Shown here piece by piece: positions 56,131 to 64,000 of a stretch of 64,000 nucleotides of DNA (positions within the stretch are counted from its first letter, which is position 1; the number at the start of each line of letters is the position of its first letter). This stretch comes from Neoscytalidium dimidiatum (taxonomy: Eukaryota > Ascomycota > Dothideomycetes > Botryosphaeriales > Botryosphaeriaceae): contig CM074702.1 in the NCBI GenBank assembly GCA_037367355.1, forward strand, positions 744,001 to 808,000, written 5' to 3'. The translations under genes and the position numbers were made by a program. A model generated the notes under the pieces. It saw only the letters and a program-made list of their open reading frames with translations, had not been told where the DNA came from and made no database searches.

Positions 56131-58371
56131 ATGAGCGAGAAGGAGAAGAGCAGGGGCATGTCCCTGCGCAAGAAGAAGACCACCCGCCCGAAGATCAGCG
56201 CTCCCAAGCAAATCAGCGGCCCGCTGCCCGAAAGCCTCCAGGGCCCAACCATCCCGGACGAATTCCGCCAGAAAGCTCAAGCTGCGAGGGAACAACAAGC
56301 CGTTGCCGCTGCTGGTGGAGGCGGTAGCTCAGGTGGCCAACCTCTCAATGCTCCGCGCGAGCGCCCACAACCTGCAGGAGGGAAGACGTCGGATTTGGTC
56401 AAGAGGAGGTACTCGACGCGCTTCAACCAGCTGCCTAACGAGTATCCACCTGGAGGTCCTCCACTACCCGCTGTACCTGGAATACCAAAACAATTCGCTC
56501 CCCAGCCTCCCTCGTCCGATAGACCTCCAACAAGCTCTGATGGACAACGTATTAAGGTGGATATCAAAGCACTCAGGGACCCTAACCTGAGACCGGAGCA
56601 GTGTACGTGGCGCATATGGGGTGATATCTTCGAGTTACTGACATCAAACTAGATGTTGCTTCTCTCCTCGCCGACGCTTCGGAGGCCGATATTCAGAGAT
56701 ACCAAGAGGACTTGCGCAAGGTCAAGAATCGCACCTCCTCAGATCTGCAACACAACGTGTACCAGAACCGGACTCAGTTTATCAAGATCAGTAAAGAGGC
56801 GGATAAGTTGAAAGGCGAAATGCGCACGCTGCGTGCCTTGATGTCTGACTTAACAAGCACGCTAGGCCAGGCTACATCTTCAGGAGCGTTCAAGCCTCCC
56901 GATGCCGGGTCCACAGGGTCTGCGCGTCGGCACGCTAATCGCAGCTCGGTCGCCAATCTTGAAGCGCTCTGGAATACCCACTTGCAGACTTTATGGAAGA
57001 GGGTCGAGGGCTCGCAGAAATTCCTACCTGCCATTCCTGGTCGTCATATCGTTTACGAGTCTGGGCGGTGGGTTGAGCTCAATGCGGCTACTTGGAAGGT
57101 CAGGAGGAGGGTGCACCTGATTCTCCTTAATGACCACTTCCTTGTTGCTGCGGAGAAAAAGCGTGCGGATGCATCGCAAAATTCTCGCGACGCGAAACAA
57201 GCTCCGCAGCAGACTCAGCTTGTTGCTGTCAGGTGTTGGCCACTGCAGGATGTTCAAATGGTGGACCTTTCAACCCGCACCTCTACGGGTCGTGACCAAG
57301 GCGAGAAGAAACGTGCCGCAGATTCTATCAATGTTCGCGTCGGCACCGAGTCCTTCACCTTTGCCAATCCTGGGAGCGATCAAGTAGAGAAGGTGACGTT
57401 GCTCTCGTCTTTCCGGAAGGCTATGGAAGATCTCCGCAAGACCCTGGAAGCTGAAACTGAGGAAAGAAGCAAGACTAATGATTCTGTCAACTATTACGCC
57501 ACCAGAGACCTGGGCGTTCTCAAGGATCAAAATTTGCTTGAGGGTCTCGGTGAAGACGCTTCTCAGAACCGTAGCAGCCTCTTCGTGGATGTGGACGGAA
57601 AAAGGCAGAGCATTCGGTGGGTTGAAAGTCAACTCGATGAGTTGGATATAGACATCGCTCTTCATCGATTCGAAGAGGCTGTGGATAAGGTTGACCGTCT
57701 CCGACGTATATCCAAGAGCATCAAAGGCAACGCGATGGCTTCGGAGATTTTCTCATTTAAGGTCAACGAGCGAGCAGCGAAGCTCGCCGGGCTCGTGACT
57801 CGACAGCTCCAGGAGACACATAATTGGCAGACGGCGACGAAACGGCACGTAGACTGGCTGGTCCAGCTTGGCTTCGAGGACAGGGCGCGGGAAGCCTATC
57901 TTGAAGCCCGCAGCGGAGTCGTCAAGAAGCGAACGAGGTATGTCACACTTAAATTATCCCCAGCTTTAGCTCTTTCTCATCACTCACCTCTCTCACAGGC
58001 AATGCGTCTTCGATGGCGACCTCCACCAGTACATTTTCCAGATCTCCTTCATCTACTTCACAATCATCCGCAATACGGTCGCTACTTACCAGTCCTGCTT
58101 TCAGCCCACGATGATGTCGGCGTGCGTCAAGTGGGCCAAGGACCACGTTGACGACTTCAACAGTATCCTGTCGCGTCAGCTCAGTACCATCGACTCGGAA
58201 AGCTCCATGTGGCAGGAATGCATGGCACGTGCTCGCGAGCACGGCGCTATGCTGGCTGAGGTTGGTCTCGACTTCAAGGACTTGATCGGCAAAGGCGTCG
58301 GGCATCGGGACTCAGGAATCGATTTTGGGAACCAGGATGAGGGGCCGAGAGGGCTGGGGTTGAGTACGTAG
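56131..58371 (+). CDS. exo84: exocyst complex subunit Exo84
   Basis: The exons are 56131..56602, 56653..57937 and 57999..58371, giving 709 aa. The introns are 50 and 61 nt. A basic N-terminus (SLRKKKTTRPKISAPKQISGPLPESLQGPTIPDEFRQKAQAAREQQ) and a Pro/Gly-rich stretch precede YVASLLADASEADIQRYQEDLRKVKNRTSSDLQHNVYQNRTQFIKISKEADKLKGEMRTLR. That segment is the coiled-coil CorEx helix of Exo84 (about 158-225). A PH-like domain follows (about 285-425: GRHIVYESGRWVELNAATWKVRRRVHLILLNDHFLVAAEKKR). The C-terminal helical bundle includes ESQLDELDIDIALHRFEEAVDKVDRLR. Exo84 is part of the octameric exocyst that tethers secretory vesicles at hyphal tips and septa. The splice joins restore EQYVASL and KKRTRRQCVFDG. 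Confidence 0.95.
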
Positions 58372-60024
58372 GGAAGGTTCCGCTGGCCGGGTTGATGGAG
58401 TGGGTGAGGTTATAATTGTGAAGTTTTTGTTTGGGTTTCTGGTCAGCGTATGGGAGTTGAGCTTTAGTTTTTGTTCAGGAGCGTCTCATGTGTACACCGG
58501 TGGTACTTACTAGGGGCTTTGACTACTGCGTGCTGATTTTATTCGTAAGTAAGGGGGCGAAATATATCCTTTTGCTTTCCACACATTGACTTGCTGGGAT
58601 TGGCAGTGTCCTCTCGAGTATTTTATAGTATGCCGCTCCAAATGTGCGGAAGGCCTCTGTAGCTCGTGCCTATAATATCCGCTCAGCTCTTTCGCCATCT
58701 TCACGAGCGAGTTCTTGCTGGAATGGCTCGCGACTGTGGAGGTAAGCAAGACATGACAGGCCGCGCGCGCGGACGAATACCTTTCTGATTTTAGCCTTGA
58801 GAAGATACTATTGGTACTTCCCAGAGGAGTATTGCCTTTATCACTGTTCTAATCTCAGCACAACGAACCTATTGACTCATCTCGCCTGAGCTCGTCCTCT
58901 CGAATTTCAACAAAAACCTTTTTAAAGGCCGGCAGTTGTTTCATGAGACGAGCCGCTCCGGCTGTTTTCTACTCAAAGTGACTCAGATGGATGTGCAATG
59001 GTGTCTCTGGTTCTAAGTGCCTCGCCACGCTTCGCTTCTTTGGGCCCAGTACCTGCTGGGGGTGAGGCGAGCCGCTAGAGTACCATGATTAATATTCTCG
59101 CCGGCTCCGGTGAGGTGAACCCCGGAATGAAAGTGAGGCGGGGCGGTCTGGTCAGCGTCCGCGCCTGGCCGAGGAAGTAGAGCCAGTTGAGCCCAGGGTG
59201 GGTTTTGCAGCGTTGAGAGCGTACAACTAGGATGCTAGTGTGACTGGTGCACGCTTTCGCTTGTGGCTTATCGGTTGCATAGCGTGCAACTGAAGGGGGA
59301 GTTAAGCTTATAGACGGCCCGGTAGCTGGGCTGTATCCCTGGGGTAAGATACCTAAAGCAATCTGGCAACACTTAGATCTTTGCATAGATAGTCGCATCT
59401 ACTGCGACCGTGAGAATTACTTTCTGTGGACAATGGATGTAGGGTAGACTTTTACCCTGCACCAATCCCGCTATCAGGGCACTACCTTCCTTCTTGCCTT
59501 CACTTGTACAGACTGCACAAGTCTCACTCTTTTCAGAAGTGTGTGTTGGTGAGACAGTGGAGTTACTTCGTTCACATAGATTACCAATCCCACCATCTCC
59601 GGCAGGAAATACGCCCTCATGTCAATCGAGGGCGACGAGAGAAAGACCAAACTGGCAATTGGTGGGCATGCCAGCTAGGGATGGCGGCGATCGCAACCTA
59701 GCGCCCCACAATGTGGCACGTGCGCACGAGCAACACCGAGAGGTCAGTCGGCGCGTCGCACTCACACCGATTCCAGAGCATCCCCAGACCTTGTCGCTGT
59801 TATCACGTCGCTTCTCCCGCAACCGAGCAGCCGTTATCATCGCTCAATTCATCTAGTTGGCTGCCATCCTCTCCGGCCTACCAAGAGCTACGCATCCTCG
59901 GAGCATACTCTTCTTAGCCAGCAATCAAATGCTACAACAGTCCGGCATGCTACTACCCGACGCCTGCGCGCGCGACAGCACTTGACTGAGATATCAAGAC
60001 ACGCGCCGCGCCCGCACGCTCACA
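58372..60024. other. intergenic, 1.65 kb, exo84 3' flank and iml1 promoter/leader
   Basis: No supported gene. Short frames at 59426-59856 (+) and 59075-59398 (-) lack conserved patterns. The last 150 bp before the iml1 ATG are C-rich. Confidence 0.55.
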
Positions 60025-63000
60025 ATGTCCAAATCCGCCAGCTCGCAAGCCCCAAAAGTGCAGAAAATCTGTACCTTGTGGACTCACGATGACAGCCTTT
60101 CACGCGAGGACGTCCTCTTCAACATTGACCGCTTTCCCGAGCTCGCCATCAGCCCTGGATCTCTCGTCAAGATCGTGGCGTTGAGTCAGAGCACTGCTGT
60201 CCGTGACTTTCAAGACTTAGCCCGTACTCCGTCCCAAGATGGCAGTCGTCGCATAAAGCTGGACACCGTACGCAAGGCATCGTCTCCTAGCGGCTTCACA
60301 TCCAGAAAACCACAATCCGGCTCTTTCACTCTCACTCTGGACGAAAATGGCCACCGTGTCCACGGCGGCAGGGATGTGGATCCGCAGAAGACCTATGTCT
60401 TCCTGGCAAAGGCAATAGGACCGGACCTCAAGTCCAAGTACCCGAACTTGCAGGTCTCTGTCTCTGACCATATTGCTCGTAATTTTGGCTTCCGCAACCG
60501 CATGCAGGTCATGTTGTCTCCTGCCGAAGACGACTTGTACTCAGCCTCGCATGTCGAAATTAGCTTCCGTGACGAGTACTTGTCTCGCGCTGACATGTGG
60601 AGATTCGCTATTTCTGAGCTCAGCGGCAAAACTGTTTACAAGGGTCAGAAGTTGCTCTTCATGGGTACCATCAAAGCCACTGTGAAGAACGTTTTCGTTG
60701 ATGGCCAAACCACCCATTCCGCCTATTTCTCTACCATGACGAAGCCTGTGTTCCGCAGCGAATCTGCCCGCTACGTTCTCTTCATTCAGATGGCGAAGGA
60801 GATGTGGAATTTCGATACTGAAGGATCCGGAGAGATCATGTTCAACAAGGTTATCAATGGTTTCCTTCCTGACCTGTTCAAACGATGGCAGCGACTTGAT
60901 GCAAAGCATCTTGTCACTATCATTCTGTTCACACGTATGCAGTACGATCGTGGATTTCTCCCTGATGGCACACAGGCTAATGGGCTCCCATTTGATGCTG
61001 ATGCGGCTGCCGGGTCAGCCTCACGCGACTTCTACCGAGTGGTAGTAAGTGAGATGGCTAGTAGCGACTGGATCAGCATTCTATACCAACTCAAGAAAGA
61101 GTTTCGGATATTTCTCCGCGATGTTTCAGTCATGCCATACTCATCGCCGAAGAAATCCAAGACAAGTTTGCAGGAAGAAGCGGAAAATCAGCCAGAGTTC
61201 ATAATTGCTGGTACTCCGCGGACTTCAGACAAGGGCAACATCCTGGAAGCTATCAATCTTGCCTCCTTGCAGTACTCGAAAGACTACATTGATAGAGACC
61301 TTGTGAGGACAGGAATTTCAGTCATCGTCATCTCGCCCGGCAGCGGCATCTTCGAAGTGGACTACAACATGCTGAAACTTACGACCGACACGCTCCTCGG
61401 CAGTGGCATCGGTATTGATCTTGTTTGCCTGCAGCCGATGCCGCTTCATTCCGTGCCTCTCTTCAAATATCGGACACCCCGATTAGCTACCGAGACTGAC
61501 ATAAAGCTGCCTCTGCAAAGGGTTGTGGAAACTGATGATTCAGACCTCAAGGACGACTTCGGACCAGACGACGAGACACCACGGCAGACATTTCCCAATT
61601 TTGGGCCGTCGAGGCATTTAAAGCATCGGGGTTCATCATCCTTGGCTGCTTCACCTGCTAAACATCAAAGCTGGCAATCCCACCCTGCTCCAGAACCAGA
61701 GCCCGGAGAATGGAGTTATGCCATGCCGCATTGGCTTGATATATCCTTCTGGACTGGCTCGTCAGATGACATTTTCGGGATGGAACAAGTGAACAAGAGG
61801 GGCAATCCCCACACGAGGTCGCAGAGGAAGTCTAAAGGATTCTCTCTAAGATGTCGCATGTATGAGCTTCAGATGATGGGTGTGATGGAGAACGAGATGA
61901 GCAACATTTCTTTACCATATCTACAGGAAAACCCCCTCTATCCTTGGTCGCTCCTGGCTCCCATAGATGATGGAACAGACCGACGTCCTAACGAAAAGGA
62001 CTCGTTCCTCATCTCTGCATCCTCGTCCCCTCAAGACACCCGCACCAGCATACATCGCTCGCGGGTCCAAAACTTGGATGAACAAAACACGATGCACCGG
62101 GCATGGATGGACTCCTATGATGATCATATCTTTCGCCCTCTTCCGGAACGGCAAAAAGCGGAAGAAAGAGCACGCAAAGATCGGCAACAGAAAGAACTTG
62201 AGGCGCGACATGTATTACGGAGCAACCGCTTTCGATATACTCCGAACGAATCTCTTCTGTCAGCTTCATTCAATAGTCAAGCTGAATCTCTTGGAAGTTC
62301 CGGCCGGCCGCCACGATCTCCCTCGTTTCTCAGAGGCAAGGAGAAGTCGGATCCCGCGAGAGAGCCGTCTACAAAGGACATACGTAGCTCCCGGACCACT
62401 GCTCAACACAGACTGAGCGTCGCATCGAGAACAGACTTTTCAACCAGCCCTGTTGGTCGTGATATCCGTCACCCGCTTCTTCTCGATCGTGCGAACACGA
62501 CATCTCGACTACCGCCTCGTAGTGTCCCAGCCGACATTAAATCTGAAGACGAAGATTCCCCTACCAAGGAAAACTCAGACTCTCGACCGCACACTCCGGA
62601 GCGTGGAAGGGGCAAAGACCCTATAGATGGAGGTAGCAACAGGTCGGCGAATTCAAGCACTAATCCTCGCGCATCGAAATGGCTTTCACGACATATAAGC
62701 TTCTCTGCTTTTGGTTTCGGACCCTCGAAGGCCGCTCCAAGCACTGAAGTCACGACGAGTAAAGTTGCACCCGCAGCGCTAAGCAAGATAGCACCGGCCA
62801 CCTCAGTAGCCCGAAAACCGTCTCAGCTCAGTGTGCTTTCTGCAGCGCTGGAGGGTAGTGATGCTCATGACCACAAAAAGCCTTCGGAGCCCATCCAGAT
62901 TCAGAGCACTTCTAAAAAGTCGTCTGCTCATGACGCTCCCCAGTCAAGCCTACGTATTGGTTCAGGAACGCCGAAAGGCAGACTCGAGGAGAAGGCTCTC

Positions 63001-64000
63001 TCCTCGTCGCATACGGCTACAGATATCAAAGATCCTGGTTCACTCTTTTTGCTCGCCGGCTCTAAAGGCCTGCTTGATCAGGTAGGACCTAAACTCAACT
63101 TATCCACAAGTGGAGATAGGCAGGAGATACCTCGGACCTTATCTCCCACAAGTTCCCTTGCCCCATGGATGGTCCTCGTAAACCCATGTAACCCAAGGAA
63201 GAACAATCTGACTATTGCGAGCCAGTTCCGTCGCTGGCACCATGTCTTTCCGCGCCCACTGAAAGCTTCCTCGATCAAGTGGAAGTCACTTTGCTCTCCG
63301 GCTGCCGTTCCCTTAACAAATGACTTCTTCCCAAACGCCGATCAGCTGGCCACGGAGTATAATGAGAGCCCGTACAGAATCATCCAGAATGACGAGGAAG
63401 AGTTGTATGCAACTCCGAAGAGTCGGGAGAATCTAATTCGGGAACTCATCGCTTTCCGTCTTGCTCATGGTTTCCAGATCATCATTGGCTCCTCGGTTGC
63501 GGAATTCATCGGAAAGCCCGAGCAGGACATTGCGAATATTTTTGCGAAAGACTATATGCTTGAAGCTGGATCATCCATTTTCATGTCTCTTGGAAGCACC
63601 ATTCACCAGCTCGCGTGCGTGAGCGTAGGGGAGGTCGAAGTCAAGAGATTCTACAGAAAGCCTGCAGCGGAGATTCTCTCGGTTGACAGAGCAAAGCCAC
63701 CATTCCTCTACAAACCACTGATAAAAACAGCTCTGGACGGGAAATACGAGCTCCAGGAGTTCATGCTCAAGAATCCTCGCGATGAGTACAACTGGAATTT
63801 CATTGATAGCTACCTGGCTGGCTACGAGCAAGATTTTTCTGACACGCTCAGATTCTGGCGAGCCCGCTTTGTGCTTATCCCTGTGGACATACCGCCAAAT
63901 CCACGACGTCACCTCTCCATGCTTGCTGAGGACTCGGATGAGGAAATCCGTCTGGAAGGTATCCGGAAGCTGACGCAAATCTGGCAAAAGTGGCGCTACG
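60025..64000 (+). CDS. iml1: Iml1 (DEPDC5), GATOR1/SEACIT subunit, cut by right window edge
   Basis: A continuous frame of 1325 codons runs from the ATG to the window end with no intron. Family patterns are ICTLWTHDDSLSREDVLFNIDRFPELAISPGSLVKI (about 15-50), VSVSDHIARNFGFRNRMQVML, VEISFRDEYLSRADMWRFAISELSGKTVYKGQKLLFMGTIKA and ESARYVLFIQMAKEMWNFDTEGSGEIMFNKVINGFLPDLFKRW. Further on come LVTIILFTRMQYDRGF and a vWA-like block DRDLVRTGISVIVISPGSGIFEVDY. A Ser/Pro-rich disordered region (about 790-1000) is followed by NPCNPRKNNLTIASQFRRWHHVFPRP and IIGSSVAEFIG. The DEP domain and C-terminus lie beyond the window. Iml1 is the GAP-complex scaffold that turns off TORC1 at the vacuole on amino-acid starvation. 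The start has a short C-rich leader; no upstream in-frame ATG was noticed. Confidence 0.95.
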   Translation, partial: MSKSASSQAPKVQKICTLWTHDDSLSREDVLFNIDRFPELAISPGSLVKIVALSQSTAVRDFQDLARTPSQDGSRRIKLDTVRKASSPSGFTSRKPQSGSFTLTLDENGHRVHGGRDVDPQKTYVFLAKAIGPDLKSKYPNLQVSVSDHIARNFGFRNRMQVMLSPAEDDLYSASHVEISFRDEYLSRADMWRFAISELSGKTVYKGQKLLFMGTIKATVKNVFVDGQTTHSAYFSTMTKPVFRSESARYVLFIQMAKEMWNFDTEGSGEIMFNKVINGFLPDLFKRWQRLDAKHLVTIILFTRMQYDRGFLPDGTQANGLPFDADAAAGSASRDFYRVVVSEMASSDWISILYQLKKEFRIFLRDVSVMPYSSPKKSKTSLQEEAENQPEFIIAGTPRTSDKGNILEAINLASLQYSKDYIDRDLVRTGISVIVISPGSGIFEVDYNMLKLTTDTLLGSGIGIDLVCLQPMPLHSVPLFKYRTPRLATETDIKLPLQRVVETDDSDLKDDFGPDDETPRQTFPNFGPSRHLKHRGSSSLAASPAKHQSWQSHPAPEPEPGEWSYAMPHWLDISFWTGSSDDIFGMEQVNKRGNPHTRSQRKSKGFSLRCRMYELQMMGVMENEMSNISLPYLQENPLYPWSLLAPIDDGTDRRPNEKDSFLISASSSPQDTRTSIHRSRVQNLDEQNTMHRAWMDSYDDHIFRPLPERQKAEERARKDRQQKELEARHVLRSNRFRYTPNESLLSASFNSQAESLGSSGRPPRSPSFLRGKEKSDPAREPSTKDIRSSRTTAQHRLSVASRTDFSTSPVGRDIRHPLLLDRANTTSRLPPRSVPADIKSEDEDSPTKENSDSRPHTPERGRGKDPIDGGSNRSANSSTNPRASKWLSRHISFSAFGFGPSKAAPSTEVTTSKVAPAALSKIAPATSVARKPSQLSVLSAALEGSDAHDHKKPSEPIQIQSTSKKSSAHDAPQSSLRIGSGTPKGRLEEKALSSSHTATDIKDPGSLFLLAGSKGLLDQVGPKLNLSTSGDRQEIPRTLSPTSSLAPWMVLVNPCNPRKNNLTIASQFRRWHHVFPRPLKASSIKWKSLCSPAAVPLTNDFFPNADQLATEYNESPYRIIQNDEEELYATPKSRENLIRELIAFRLAHGFQIIIGSSVAEFIGKPEQDIANIFAKDYMLEAGSSIFMSLGSTIHQLACVSVGEVEVKRFYRKPAAEILSVDRAKPPFLYKPLIKTALDGKYELQEFMLKNPRDEYNWNFIDSYLAGYEQDFSDTLRFWRARFVLIPVDIPPNPRRHLSMLAEDSDEEIRLEGIRKLTQIWQKWRY

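Overview
The window is nuclear DNA of a filamentous ascomycete (Pezizomycotina; a Dothideomycete is plausible but not shown). The evidence is short introns of about 47-101 nt with GT...AG ends and CTRAC-type branch sites, an XlnR-type Zn2Cys6 activator, a fungal rhodopsin-domain membrane protein, a LaeA-type methyltransferase, a DFG5/DCW1-type GH76 protein, and fungal Tom20, Nop53, Exo84, Iml1 and Trs85. Gene models below were spliced by hand. Exon phases were checked to close in frame, and splice sites were chosen by consensus plus continuity of conserved protein sequence.

Left part (1-29.7 kb): a DMT-type membrane protein (cut by the left edge), a GH76 mannanase-like wall protein, a protein with two tandem Myb/HTH-like modules, a MATE transporter, the divergent pair rio2/rpn1, an ECM4-type glutathione transferase, an intronless GC-rich FAD monooxygenase, a LaeA-like methyltransferase, a rhodopsin-domain membrane protein, an unrecognised Asn/Ser-rich protein with a 460-nt intron, and an aldehyde dehydrogenase.

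Middle (29.7-44.9 kb): only one convincing gene, the xylanolytic regulator xlnR. It has 3.4 kb of gene-free DNA on its 5' side and 8.6 kb on its 3' side. Small palindromic repeats of one family lie in intergenic or intronic DNA at about 18.5, 19.1, 26.4 and 41.3 kb.

Right part (44.9-64 kb): compact housekeeping genes arranged as divergent pairs: cca1-tti2 / trs85, nop53 / ypt6, tom20 / exo84, then iml1, which is cut by the right edge. Three of these (trs85, ypt6, exo84) act in Golgi and plasma-membrane traffic.

The most notable observation is one continuous reading frame that joins a CCA-adding tRNA nucleotidyltransferase to a Tti2-type (TELO2-interacting) protein. A candidate 71-nt intron at the junction would, if spliced, restore a CCA1-only protein. 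Three genes (cca1, the glutathione transferase and the aldehyde dehydrogenase) also have in-frame upstream ATGs that would add basic, targeting-peptide-like leaders. No tRNA, rRNA, CRISPR array or complete transposon was recognised.
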